Of a stretch of DNA of 17,022 nucleotides, positions 6,243 through 13,852 are shown piece by piece. How positions within the stretch are numbered: position 1 is the stretch's first letter; every line of letters starts with the position of its first letter. Made by a program: the position numbers and the translations under genes. The notes under the pieces were generated by a model. That model was not told where the DNA came from and did not search any database. It saw only the letters and a list, made by a program, of their open reading frames with translations. Source of the stretch: JAHJDO01 sp030671985 [NCBI: bacterium] (GTDB taxonomy: Bacteria > JAHJDO01); NCBI GenBank assembly GCA_030671985.1, contig DAOVHI010000010.1, forward strand, positions 1 through 17,022. The letters run 5' to 3'.

Positions 6243-6770
6243 ATGAGAAGTATCCTTGAAATTATTTGGAATGGTCTGAAAACCAGGAATGTGGCAGCTT
6301 TGTTGATTGGGGGACATGCGTTGCCGGCTTTTGGTGTCGCCAGACAAACCGTAGATATAGACTGTTTGATGGTAGATTCCGACTCAAAGGTTTTGCATAA
6401 CATACTGACGAAAGCTGGTTATAAGGAAACAGATCGGACGAAAAATTTTATACGCTATTCTCACTTGTCTGTTTACCTCATGGATGTTGATGTTATGTTA
6501 GTGAATCACGGCACTTTTGATAAAATGTTACGGAGCAGTTCTGTTTACCAAATAGGATCTGTCAGCATGCACGTTCCATGCCTTGAGCATTTGATAGCTC
6601 TTAAACTTCATGCAATCAAGAACAATCCTAAGCGGGAACTTAGAGATCTTGCTGATATAGTTGAATTGCTTCGAAATAATCAAAAAGAAATTGCTAAAGA
6701 AAAACTTAAATCCATTTGTACCCAGTATGGTCCGAATGGAATCTATGCGAAACTTGAAAGTTATCTTTAA
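6243..6770 (+). CDS. Nucleotidyltransferase-fold protein (AbiEii/DUF1814-like)
   Basis: A 175-residue protein of the minimal nucleotidyltransferase fold. Residues 21-25 (LIGGH) give the Gly-Gly motif, 38-40 (DID) the first metal-binding aspartates, and 81-83 (DVD) the third carboxylate. A C-terminal block ALKLHAIKNNPKRELRDLADI (119-139) with Lys121, Asp135 and Asp138 matches the pattern of the AbiEii/DUF1814 group. Such proteins can be tRNA-modifying toxins or antitoxin-side enzymes in toxin-antitoxin systems; others have unknown substrates. The start has GGAAGA a few bases before the ATG. The gene sits just behind a tRNA gene and overlaps a 60-residue partner by one base. It interrupts an otherwise housekeeping stretch and is probably accessory. 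No AbiEi-like regulator precedes it, so the AbiE label is not applied. Confidence 0.75.
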   Translation: MRSILEIIWNGLKTRNVAALLIGGHALPAFGVARQTVDIDCLMVDSDSKVLHNILTKAGYKETDRTKNFIRYSHLSVYLMDVDVMLVNHGTFDKMLRSSSVYQIGSVSMHVPCLEHLIALKLHAIKNNPKRELRDLADIVELLRNNQKEIAKEKLKSICTQYGPNGIYAKLESYL

Positions 6771-6952
6771 TGGAAAAGCTAAGTTTACCTAAATTCGACA
6801 TACCTGTTCTCAAAGAAAAACAACTGCCGCCAGAGATTTTCTACGAGCAAATTATTAAAAACATTCAATATCTTTATAAATCTGGCCGGATGGATCGTAT
6901 CCTTAAACAGCCTACACGTCGTCCTGTCAACTCTCGCTTTGTTGTGCACTGA
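6770..6952 (+). CDS. Small conserved-looking partner of the nucleotidyltransferase
   Basis: A 60-residue protein starting with the TAATG overlap of the upstream nucleotidyltransferase stop, so the two are translationally coupled. It begins MEKLSLPKFDIPVL, continues with a likely helix PPEIFYEQIIKNIQYLYKSG and ends with a basic tail KQPTRRPVNSRFVVH. No known domain is recognised. The one-base coupling, the small size and the basic tail suit an obligate partner, either an antitoxin-like regulator or a substrate adaptor, but this is inference. There is no recognisable start for any further cassette gene before hisD, 23 bases on. Confidence 0.6.
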   Translation: MEKLSLPKFDIPVLKEKQLPPEIFYEQIIKNIQYLYKSGRMDRILKQPTRRPVNSRFVVH

Positions 6953-6975
6953 ATTAATTATGGAAAGAGGTTATA

Positions 6976-8199
6976 ATGAATATAGAGCAGACAGTAAAAA
7001 AGATTATTGATGACGTCAGGGCTAATGGTGATAGGACGCTTTTAAACTACACTAAAAAGTTTGACGGTGTTTCTATTACGAAGACACAATTAAAGGTTTC
7101 AAAACAGGAAATGAAAGACGCAAGGTCTGTTCTGGTCGATGATATTCTCAAAGCAGTAAAAGAAGCAAAGCGCAATATAGCGAATTTTCATAAGAAACAA
7201 ATCCACGGGAGAAAAACATGGTATCGCGGCAGTACAAAGACTGTTCTGCTTGGAGAGAAATATACTGCTATTGAAAGTGTGGGTGTGTATATTCCAGGCG
7301 GTACTGCGCCTCTCATATCCTCCGTGTTAATGACTGTTATCCCTGCAAGGTTAGCCGGAGTTAGAAGGATTGTTGCAGTTACGCCGCCGCAAAAAAACGG
7401 ACAGATCAATAAATATGTATTGGCTGTGCTTGATTTACTCAGGGTAACGGAAATATATAAAATCGGAGGAGCGCAGGCAATTGCTGCGCTTGCTTTTGGC
7501 ACAAAGACAATTGCCAAAGTAGATAAGATTGTCGGACCTGGTAACATATATGTTTCTACTGCCAAGAAACTGGTTTATGGGACAGTTGATATTGATATGA
7601 CTGCCGGACCCAGCGAAATAGCAATTATTGCAGATGACGAAGCAAATCCTCAATATATTGCAGCAGACCTTATTTCTCAAGCTGAGCATGGAGAGAACGG
7701 AAAATTTGTTTTAATTACAACATCAAAACTTATTGCAGAGAAAGTCAATGTTTTAATAAAAAAACAAGTTGCTTTATTGCGCAGAAAGAAGGCTATTGAG
7801 AAATCACTGGATAAGGGCAAAGAGATATTTATTGTAAAGACTCTGGATGAAGCGGTATCAATAGCAAATCAAATGGCTCCTGAACATCTAGAGCTTCATG
7901 TTTGCGAGCCGCAGAAACTGGCAAAGAAGATAAGAAATGCGGGGGCGATTTTTTTCGGGGAATGCAGTCCTGTATCAATAGGGGATTACATTGCCGGACC
8001 AAATCATGTACTGCCAACCAATGGTATGGCAAGAGTTTTCTCTCCGTTGAGTGTTGACGATTTTCTAAAAAAGTCCTCGGTTATCTGTTATAGTAAGAAA
8101 GGGTTGAAGAGAATTAGGAAGTCGTTGAGTTTGCTGGCTGATTTGGAAGGAATGGAAGCGCACAAAAGGTCTCTGTTAATAAGATTGGAAGATAAATAG
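6976..8199 (+). CDS. hisD: Histidinol dehydrogenase
   Basis: Catalyses the last two steps of histidine synthesis, histidinol to histidine, using NAD and zinc. The 407 residues include IGGAQAIAALAFGT (163-176), VDKIVGPGN (182-190) and MTAGPSEI (208-215). All four zinc ligands expected from the E. coli enzyme are present: Gln235, His238 (SQAEHG), Asp337 and His396. The catalytic pair is Glu303-His304 in PEHLE. AGAGG lies 5 bases before the ATG. The protein starts at about residue 24-30 of the E. coli enzyme, so the usual N-terminal arm is missing, and an in-frame stop at 6955-6957 rules out a longer start. hisC overlaps its stop by one base. hisG lies 8 kb downstream. Confidence 0.95.
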   Translation: MNIEQTVKKIIDDVRANGDRTLLNYTKKFDGVSITKTQLKVSKQEMKDARSVLVDDILKAVKEAKRNIANFHKKQIHGRKTWYRGSTKTVLLGEKYTAIESVGVYIPGGTAPLISSVLMTVIPARLAGVRRIVAVTPPQKNGQINKYVLAVLDLLRVTEIYKIGGAQAIAALAFGTKTIAKVDKIVGPGNIYVSTAKKLVYGTVDIDMTAGPSEIAIIADDEANPQYIAADLISQAEHGENGKFVLITTSKLIAEKVNVLIKKQVALLRRKKAIEKSLDKGKEIFIVKTLDEAVSIANQMAPEHLELHVCEPQKLAKKIRNAGAIFFGECSPVSIGDYIAGPNHVLPTNGMARVFSPLSVDDFLKKSSVICYSKKGLKRIRKSLSLLADLEGMEAHKRSLLIRLEDK

Positions 8200-9263
8200 T
8201 GAAAACAAATTTTGACTTAATACTTCGGGAAAATATAAAAAAATTAAAAGCTTATTCAGCTAATAAAGTAGATTATAAAATCAAACTTGATGCTAATGAA
8301 AATCCTTTTGATTTTCCAGCGGAATTAAAGGAGATCATATTAAAAGATCTCTTTGATCATCCATTCAATAGATATCCGGATTCTGACGCGTCTGAAATAA
8401 AAGAACTGATTGCAGGTGGAATGAATACGAATGTGAATAAAATCGCTTTAGGGAATGGCTCTGATGAATTGATACAGTCACTAACGCTGGCTTTTGGCTC
8501 CGGAAGCTCCTTGTTTTTCTATCCGTCATTTTCAATGTATGGGATAATATCTGCGGCATGCAACACAATGACCAAAGTTATAAGCCTTGATGAGAAGTTT
8601 GATATAGATATAGACACTACGCTTAGATATATTAAGAAAAATCAACCCAGTCTCATTTTTATCGGACATCCTAATAATCCCACAGGTAACTGCTTTTCTG
8701 AGGAAAAAATACTAAATATCATAGAAAATTCATCAGGACTTGTTGTAATAGATGAAGCTTATTCGGAATTTTCAAATAAGAGCTTTCTTCCATTGATCAG
8801 TAAGTATGATAATTTGATTATATTAAGAACATTTTCAAAAGCATACGGTCTTGCAGGCTGCCGTATAGGTTATATGATAGCTTCGGAAAAGGTAGTGGAA
8901 CATGTTAATAAGGTAAAGCTTCCATTCAATCTGAATTCCATCTCACAGCGTATAGGAATCATAGCTCTAAAGCATAAGAAGAAATGTGACGAAGCCATTA
9001 AGACTATTCTTTCCGAAAGGGACAGACTTCTCGGGGAAATGCAGAAAAACAGCATGATCTATACATTTCCGACAGAGGCAAACTTTATTCTATTCAGAAC
9101 AAAGATTTCATCAAAAACTGTATTCAATACGCTTCTCAGCAATGGCATTCTTATACGCGACGTTACTGATAGTAAATTATTAAAAAATTGTCTGAGAGTC
9201 ACTGTTGGAAAGCCGTCTGAGAATGATGCCTTTCTTCGTGCTATTTCTCAAATTATCAAATAA
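8199..9263 (+). CDS. hisC: Histidinol-phosphate aminotransferase
   Basis: PLP-dependent enzyme that converts imidazole-acetol phosphate and glutamate to histidinol phosphate. It has 354 residues, the usual length. Visible motifs are KLDANENPFDFP (29-40), RYPD, GNGSDELI (86-93), HPNNPTGNC (157-165), IDEAYSEF (184-191), and TFSKAYGLAGCRIGY with the PLP lysine at 214. It starts with GTG at 8199, whose G is the last base of the hisD stop TAG, so the two are tightly coupled. The assignment among class I/II aminotransferases rests on the motifs and on hisD next door. Confidence 0.94.
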   Translation: MKTNFDLILRENIKKLKAYSANKVDYKIKLDANENPFDFPAELKEIILKDLFDHPFNRYPDSDASEIKELIAGGMNTNVNKIALGNGSDELIQSLTLAFGSGSSLFFYPSFSMYGIISAACNTMTKVISLDEKFDIDIDTTLRYIKKNQPSLIFIGHPNNPTGNCFSEEKILNIIENSSGLVVIDEAYSEFSNKSFLPLISKYDNLIILRTFSKAYGLAGCRIGYMIASEKVVEHVNKVKLPFNLNSISQRIGIIALKHKKKCDEAIKTILSERDRLLGEMQKNSMIYTFPTEANFILFRTKISSKTVFNTLLSNGILIRDVTDSKLLKNCLRVTVGKPSENDAFLRAISQIIK

Positions 9264-9307
9264 TTAGGAATCATAGCAAGGTTTATATAATCGCCGGCTG
9301 CGTTAGC

Positions 9308-9336
9308 TTGACAACGTATATCTGCTTATGTAGAAT
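9308..9336 (+). promoter_or_regulatory. Consensus-like sigma70 promoter for accD-folC-yjbQ
   Basis: TTGACA (9308-9313), a perfect -35, is followed after exactly 17 bases by TAGAAT (9331-9336), 5 of 6 to the -10 consensus. Transcription should start near 9343, giving a leader of about 20 bases that contains GGAGG ahead of the accD ATG. This is the closest match to a full consensus promoter noticed in the window and separates the his genes from the accD unit. Confidence 0.75.
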
Positions 9337-9361
9337 TGGGCTGGTGAATGTGGAGGCATAA

Positions 9362-10216
9362 ATGGCTTGGTTTGGTAAGCGGCAATATACTGTACTTCCG
9401 GCTACAAAGAAGAGAGATATCCCTGACGGCTTATGGACGAAATGTCCCGGATGCGGGGAAATTATCTACAATAAAAATCTGAATAAGAATCTCAGTGTCT
9501 GTCCAAAATGTAGATTTCATAATAGAATATCCGTACAAGAGAGAATTGCCCAATTAGTAGTTAAGAATACTTTTGTTGAATACGATAAAAACATGCAGTC
9601 AGTTGATCCATTAAATTTTAAGGCTTACAAAAATTATAAAGACAAGATAGCGCAAGAGCAGAAAAAAACAGGTTTAAAGGAAGCGGCTGTGTATGGTGAA
9701 GGAGATATCGGAAGCTTTCATGTATCCATTGCGCTTACTGATTATAGATTTATTATGGGAAGCATGGGTTCTGTCGTCGGAGAAAAAGTTACAAGAGCTA
9801 TAGAGCTTGCAATAGATAAAAAAATTCCATTTATAAGTGTATCAGCATCAGGAGGTGGCGCAAGAATGTATGAGGGAATATTTTCTCTTATGCAGATGGC
9901 GAAGACAAGCGCGGCTGTAGCCCGCCTAAGTGACGAAAAAATTCCGTTTATCTCAGTAATAACTGATCCTACAGGAGGAGGAGTTTCGGCAAGTTTTGCA
10001 TTTCAGGCAGACGTGATAGTTGCTGAACCGCGTGCCTTAATAACATTTGCTGGTCCTAGAGTAATAGAACAGACAATTCATCAAAAACTTCCGGAGGGTT
10101 TTCAAAGATCGGAGTTTCTTCTTGAACACGGAATGATTGATATGATTGTTGATCGCAGCGAGTTAAAGCAAAAACTTGTAGATCTTATTGGGCATTTTGA
10201 TTCTTACAGTAAGTAG
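9362..10216 (+). CDS. accD: Acetyl-CoA carboxylase carboxyltransferase subunit beta
   Basis: Beta subunit of the carboxyltransferase that makes malonyl-CoA for fatty acid synthesis, working with AccA and biotin carrier AccB. The 284 residues begin with a zinc ribbon with Cys28, Cys31, Cys47 and Cys50 (CPGC and CPKC). Then comes the crotonase-like carboxyltransferase domain with MGSMGSVVGEKV, SASGGGARMYEG, TDPTGGGVSASFA and GPRVIEQTI. The start has GGAGG 5 bases upstream of ATG. accA is not in the window, so the genes for this complex are split. folC follows with no gap, a pairing common in bacteria. Confidence 0.96.
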   Translation: MAWFGKRQYTVLPATKKRDIPDGLWTKCPGCGEIIYNKNLNKNLSVCPKCRFHNRISVQERIAQLVVKNTFVEYDKNMQSVDPLNFKAYKNYKDKIAQEQKKTGLKEAAVYGEGDIGSFHVSIALTDYRFIMGSMGSVVGEKVTRAIELAIDKKIPFISVSASGGGARMYEGIFSLMQMAKTSAAVARLSDEKIPFISVITDPTGGGVSASFAFQADVIVAEPRALITFAGPRVIEQTIHQKLPEGFQRSEFLLEHGMIDMIVDRSELKQKLVDLIGHFDSYSK

Positions 10217-11548
10217 ATGTCTTATCCTAATACATTAAACTACCTGAATAATCTTCAATATTTTGGTATAAAATTCGGATTAAAGAATGTAAAGGTTCTG
10301 CTTAATCTGCTTGGAAATCCTCATCATAAGTTCAAAACAGTACATATTGCAGGAACTAATGGCAAGGGTTCAGTTGCTGTATTTACAAGTTCAATAGCGG
10401 CTTTATCAGGATACAAGGTTGGAATTTATACATCCCCGCATCTCATTGATTTCAGAGAAAGAATAGCTGTAAAAACGCAATCTATCGGTAAAAAATCTAA
10501 AATCGTAGAAAAATTCATTCCTAAGACAAGAGTAATATCAATCATTTCGGATATAAAAAGAGCTGTCAAGCATATGAAAAGTCTTGGCATGAATCATCCA
10601 ACCTATTTTGAGATTGTTACAGCTTTGGCTTTTAGGTATTTTGCTGATGAGAACATAGATGTTTTGATATGCGAGACAGGCATGGGCGGGAGACTGGATG
10701 CAACAAACGTGTGTAATTCGATTATCTCGGTAATAACTAATGTTGGACTTGAGCACACAGATGTGCTTGGTAAAAAAATTACAGATATAGCTTATGAAAA
10801 AGCGTGCATAATAAAGAAAAATAACGTGGTGATAAGCGGCAGCAAAAAACAAAAAGTAATTGACGGCATTAGCAGCATGACAAAGGAGAAGGAAGCCAAA
10901 CTGGTTGATATAAATTCCGAGTACAAATGGGAAAAAACCAGTTCTGATATTAATACGCAAACATTCCGGATTGAAGGATATAAGCATTCGTATGATAATT
11001 TAGAAATTAGTTTACTCGGAGAGCATCAGATAACTAACGCCGTATTGGCTGTTGCGGCAGCAGAAAATCTTTGCTTATTTGACTTTGATATTACCAATAG
11101 GGCTATTAGAACAGGTCTCAGCGAGACAATCTGGAAGGGAAGGTTTCAGGTATTAAGAAAAAATCCTTTACTGATTTGTGATGGAGCGCACAATCCCAGC
11201 AGCGCAAGAGTTCTAAAGCAGACCATTTCAGGAATAAAATATGACAGGTTAATATTCATAATCGGGATATTAAAAGAGAAAAATTACAAAGATATTTTGA
11301 GGATACTTCTTTCAAAGGACACAATAGCGATTTTTACTAATATTACAGGCACTGATCGTGCGCTGAAGCCTGAGATTTTAGCTCAGGAAGCGCAAGAATT
11401 TAGCAATAACATTGTTGTGAAAAAAGACATATCTTCATCATTGAAATATGCGTTTCAGAAAGCAAATAAAAATGACTTGATTTGTGTTACAGGGTCATTG
11501 TATCTTGTTGGTGAACTACTGGAGGGAATTAGAAATGAGATCATATAG
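10217..11548 (+). CDS. folC: Folylpolyglutamate/dihydrofolate synthase
   Basis: Mur-ligase-type enzyme that adds glutamate to folates and, in many bacteria, also makes dihydrofolate from dihydropteroate. The 443 residues show the ATP-binding loop GTNGKGSV (46-53), [38 protein letters not shown] and the C-terminal DGAHNP with a later GSLYLVGE. Its ATG is directly after the accD TAG. Whether it is bifunctional cannot be told from motifs alone. The ribosome binding site is poor, which suggests re-initiation from accD. Confidence 0.94.
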   Translation: MSYPNTLNYLNNLQYFGIKFGLKNVKVLLNLLGNPHHKFKTVHIAGTNGKGSVAVFTSSIAALSGYKVGIYTSPHLIDFRERIAVKTQSIGKKSKIVEKFIPKTRVISIISDIKRAVKHMKSLGMNHPTYFEIVTALAFRYFADENIDVLICETGMGGRLDATNVCNSIISVITNVGLEHTDVLGKKITDIAYEKACIIKKNNVVISGSKKQKVIDGISSMTKEKEAKLVDINSEYKWEKTSSDINTQTFRIEGYKHSYDNLEISLLGEHQITNAVLAVAAAENLCLFDFDITNRAIRTGLSETIWKGRFQVLRKNPLLICDGAHNPSSARVLKQTISGIKYDRLIFIIGILKEKNYKDILRILLSKDTIAIFTNITGTDRALKPEILAQEAQEFSNNIVVKKDISSSLKYAFQKANKNDLICVTGSLYLVGELLEGIRNEII

Positions 11549-11951
11549 AAAAGAACAGGTTTTTCAAACACCGCACAGGCGGGATTATATAAACATTACG
11601 CCTGATGTAGAAAAAGCGATCAAGGAAAGCGGGATAAAGGAAGGCTTGTGCCTTGTTAATGCTATGCACATAACAGCCAGTGTATATATTAATGATAACG
11701 AACAGGGATTGATTCATGATTATGATAAATGGCTTGAGAAGCTTGCGCCTCATGAACCGGTTTCTCAATACGAACATAATGGTTTTGAAGATAATGCGGA
11801 TGCTCACATGAAGCGTCAGGTAATGGGACGTGAGGTTGTGGTTGCAATAACAGACGGAAAACTTGATTTTGGTCCATGGGAGCAGATATTCTACGGGGAA
11901 TTTGACGGCAGACGAAAGAAACGAGTTTTAGTAAAGATAATAGGCGAATGA
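11535..11951 (+). CDS. YjbQ family protein (secondary thiamine-phosphate synthase/UPF0047)
   Basis: A 138-residue protein of the YjbQ/UPF0047 family; the E. coli member has weak thiamine-phosphate synthase activity and its real role is unclear. Conserved blocks are [12 protein letters not shown] (18-29), [18 protein letters not shown] (37-54), [19 protein letters not shown] and the closing [15 protein letters not shown]. The ATG at 11535 is chosen because GGAGGG (11521-11526) lies 8 bases before it and the family N-terminus begins there; an earlier in-frame start at 11484 would only add residues inside folC. It overlaps folC by 14 bases. Confidence 0.92.
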   Translation: MRSYRKEQVFQTPHRRDYINITPDVEKAIKESGIKEGLCLVNAMHITASVYINDNEQGLIHDYDKWLEKLAPHEPVSQYEHNGFEDNADAHMKRQVMGREVVVAITDGKLDFGPWEQIFYGEFDGRRKKRVLVKIIGE

Positions 11952-12026
11952 AAAATAAACTTTCCAATTAATTAAAAATATGCTAACGTAGCAAACTGGT
12001 TGTGGACTTAAAACAGGGGAGAACAA

Positions 12027-12497
12027 ATGGTAATAGTAGAAGATTTAAAGCTAAAGATAGAGACATTGAAGAAAAAGCTCGCCGAGAAGATAGCGAAAGC
12101 AGAAAAAGTAGCTGGAAATAAAGAAATAAGACTTTTGAAGAAAAGAATAAAAAGAAAGCAAAGATTAGTAAGCGAAATTCTTCGAAAAGAACAGAAAGAA
12201 GAAGAATCAAAGAAGAAAAAAGCAGAACCGGAGAAGAAAGCCCCTAAAGAAGTTCAGAAATCAGAAGAAAATAAGCCAGTGAAGGAAGCTCCTAAAGAGA
12301 CTCCTGTAAAAGTTGAGGAAGCTGTAGAAAACAAGCCTAAGGAAGAAACTCCCAAAGAATCCGCAAAAACAGAAGAGAAGAAACCTGAAGAACCTGTCAA
12401 AGAGACTCAGGAATTAGAGAAAACTAAACCATCCGAAGAAAAACCACAGGAAGAAAAGAAACTTGAAGGAACCGAATCTGAGGCAACACCTTCTTAG
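12027..12497 (+). CDS. Lys/Glu/Pro-rich disordered protein with a coiled-coil head
   Basis: Not assigned to any family. The 156 residues fall into two parts. Residues 1-57 form a basic amphipathic helix or coiled coil (DLKLKIETLKKKLAEKIAKA, then RLLKKRIKRKQRL). From residue 58 on it is almost only Lys, Glu, Pro, Thr and Ser, with loose repeats such as NKPVKEAPKETP and NKPKEETPKESA, and surely lacks a fold. There is no signal peptide and no cysteine. A GGGGAG precedes the ATG at good spacing, so it is a real gene. It starts 75 bases after yjbQ and its tail overlaps the DNA glycosylase gene by 35 bases. Nucleic-acid or ribosome binding by the basic head is a guess. Confidence 0.7.
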   Translation: MVIVEDLKLKIETLKKKLAEKIAKAEKVAGNKEIRLLKKRIKRKQRLVSEILRKEQKEEESKKKKAEPEKKAPKEVQKSEENKPVKEAPKETPVKVEEAVENKPKEETPKESAKTEEKKPEEPVKETQELEKTKPSEEKPQEEKKLEGTESEATPS

Positions 12498-13143
12498 TCC
12501 GTATGAGCTTTACTCATTCCTTCTTTCTCATTTTGGAGCGCAGCATTGGTGGCCGGCGGAGACTCCTTTTGAAGTAATTGTCGGAGCGGTTCTTACTCAG
12601 CAGGTAGCCTGGAAAAATGTTGAAAAAGCTATTGAGAATTTAAAGAATGCCAATGTTCTAGATTCATCTAAAATATCAAATCTTCCTATCGAAAAATTAG
12701 AAGTTTATATAAAGCCAACAGGTTTCTACAGGCAGAAAGCCAGAAGACTAAAGAGTATATGCAGCTACATTTGTAGTGAATATAATGGCAGCTTAAAAGA
12801 CCTGTTCAATAAAGAAATCAGTTCTTTGAGGGCTAAATTGCTCTCTCTTAATGGTATTGCTCCGGAAAGCGCCGATTCAATCATTCTGTATGCCGCAGAA
12901 AAACCTTCTTTTGTAATAGATGCTTATACAAGACGCATCTGTGAGAGACTGCAATTAACGAATGAATTGGACTATGAGTCGTTAAAGAAATTTTTTGAAA
13001 ATAACCTGCCTGAGAATGTAGGGATTTATAAGGAGTTTCACGCTATTATAGTTGAGTTAGGCAAGAATTACTGCAAGACAAAACCGGTGTGTAAAAATTG
13101 TCCGTTAAACAAAAAATGCAAAAGTTATACACAGGATAAATAG
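12463..13143 (+). CDS. Endonuclease III-family DNA glycosylase, iron-sulfur type, lysine-less
   Basis: HhH-GPD base-excision glycosylase of the endonuclease III-related/MagIII-like group, expected to remove damaged bases. The 226 residues include WWPAETPFEVIVGAVLTQQVAWKNVEKAI, the helix-hairpin-helix LNGIAPESADSI, and IDAYTRRI carrying the catalytic aspartate. Endonuclease III has lysine in its hairpin (GVGRKTA); here that position is Glu/Ser, so lyase activity is unlikely and a monofunctional glycosylase is expected. The C-terminal [4Fe-4S] site is Cys204, Cys210, Cys213, Cys219, spaced 5-2-5 rather than the usual 6-2-5. The start is uncertain: TTG at 12463 with AGGAAG 9 bases upstream, or CTG at 12478 with AAGGA 7 bases upstream. 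No ATG or GTG fits. Confidence 0.85.
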   Translation: MKEPNLRQHLLSPYELYSFLLSHFGAQHWWPAETPFEVIVGAVLTQQVAWKNVEKAIENLKNANVLDSSKISNLPIEKLEVYIKPTGFYRQKARRLKSICSYICSEYNGSLKDLFNKEISSLRAKLLSLNGIAPESADSIILYAAEKPSFVIDAYTRRICERLQLTNELDYESLKKFFENNLPENVGIYKEFHAIIVELGKNYCKTKPVCKNCPLNKKCKSYTQDK

Positions 13144-13147
13144 AGTA

Positions 13148-13639
13148 ATGAAAACTATTTTGTTTGTATCACATTGTCTGTTAAATCCTGAAGTTAGAGC
13201 AGATGGACTTTCTAAGCCTGATGTGAATACAGTAGAGATTATTAATGAGTTAGTGTCCGAACATAATGTTTTGTTGGAGCAGCTTCCATGTCCCGAATTC
13301 TCTTTTCTTGGGAAGCGGGCTAAAATGACGAAGGATGAATACGAAAAGCTGGCAGGATTCAGAGACCATTGCAGTAGATTAGCCCGAGGCGTAGTAAAAA
13401 AGCTTGAAGACTTTGCGAATATAGATCGTAAAATAATAATTGGGATAGCACGTTCTCCTTCATGTTCTATAAGCAAGGTCTATCGCAGAGGGAAACTAGT
13501 TAATGAAGATGGTGTTTTTATTGAAGAGATAAAAAAAAGAATTGGTAAGAACACAAAATCCCTTGAAATGAAATTTCTTGAAATTGATTATAAGAATTTT
13601 GTAGATTCACTAAAAAAAATTGGTAGTGTCATTAAATAG
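13148..13639 (+). CDS. DUF523/TudS-like three-cysteine protein
   Basis: A 163-residue protein, probably cytoplasmic. It is not a close match to a named family, but its pattern resembles DUF523 (YbbK/TudS): an N-terminal strand ending VSHCLLN with Cys10 (family SACLLG), then RADG, then LPCPEF with Cys48 (family CPE), and GIARSPSCSISK with Cys106 (family SPSCG). In TudS-type proteins three such cysteines hold a [4Fe-4S] cluster that desulfurises thiolated bases. The spacing here is comparable, and the later part (EEIKKRIGK, MKFLEIDY) also fits. It follows the glycosylase by 4 bases with a poor ribosome binding site, so the two are probably cotranscribed. The function in thiobase salvage or tRNA repair is inferred. 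Confidence 0.68.
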   Translation: MKTILFVSHCLLNPEVRADGLSKPDVNTVEIINELVSEHNVLLEQLPCPEFSFLGKRAKMTKDEYEKLAGFRDHCSRLARGVVKKLEDFANIDRKIIIGIARSPSCSISKVYRRGKLVNEDGVFIEEIKKRIGKNTKSLEMKFLEIDYKNFVDSLKKIGSVIK

Positions 13640-13643
13640 AAGC

Positions 13644-13671
13644 TTGCCATTAATATGAAAATTTGTATAAT
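13644..13671 (+). promoter_or_regulatory. Strong promoter for tRNA-Phe, tRNA-Thr and the rluD run
   Basis: TTGCCA (13644-13649, 5 of 6) is followed after 16 bases by a perfect TATAAT (13666-13671). Transcription should start near 13678, about 17 bases before tRNA-Phe. No other promoter was seen between here and rluD, so this one probably drives tRNA-Phe, tRNA-Thr, rluD, xseB and ispA. Confidence 0.72.
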
Positions 13672-13694
13672 TGCAGGTGTGTTAAGTTTAAGAC

Positions 13695-13767
<73 letters not shown>

Positions 13768-13776
13768 CTTTTTTAT

Positions 13777-13852
13777 GCCCACGTAGCTCAGTTGGTAGAG
13801 CACGTCACTCGTAATGATGAGGTCACCGGTTCGACTCTGGTCGTGGGCTCCA
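13777..13852 (+). tRNA. tRNA-Thr (CGT anticodon), CCA encoded
   Basis: The acceptor GCCCACG (13777-13783) pairs with CGTGGGC (13842-13848), discriminator T at 13849 and encoded CCA at 13850-13852. The D-stem is GCTC/GAGC. The anticodon stem CGTCA/TGATG closes loop CTCGTAA, giving anticodon CGT, and the T-arm is ACCGG-TTCGACT-CTGGT. The final A of CCA is also the first base of the rluD ATG. The other two tRNAs in the window do not encode CCA. Confidence 0.96.

Noticed and set aside
6211-6246. 11-codon leader frame ATG 6211 ending in TGA overlapping the nucleotidyltransferase start
   Set aside because: The peptide (MENIYFEVGRK) has no ribosome binding site after the tRNA end and no attenuator features; chance is likely.
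6086-6403. Minus-strand frames with peptide ASGFEPPAS-like text
   Set aside because: This comes from translating the antisense of tRNA-Pro, a known annotation artefact.
6243-6952. Labelling the nucleotidyltransferase pair as an AbiE toxin-antitoxin system
   Set aside because: No AbiEi-type winged-helix antitoxin precedes it and the small partner follows instead of precedes; only the fold-level resemblance is supported.
9286-9291. TATAAT hexamer upstream of the accD promoter
   Set aside because: No acceptable -35 lies 16-18 bases upstream, while TTGACA-17-TAGAAT nearby is far better.
11981-11993. Inverted repeat TGCTA-ACG-TAGCA between yjbQ and the Lys/Glu-rich gene
   Set aside because: Too short a stem for a terminator and not followed by a T run; nothing else supports a function.
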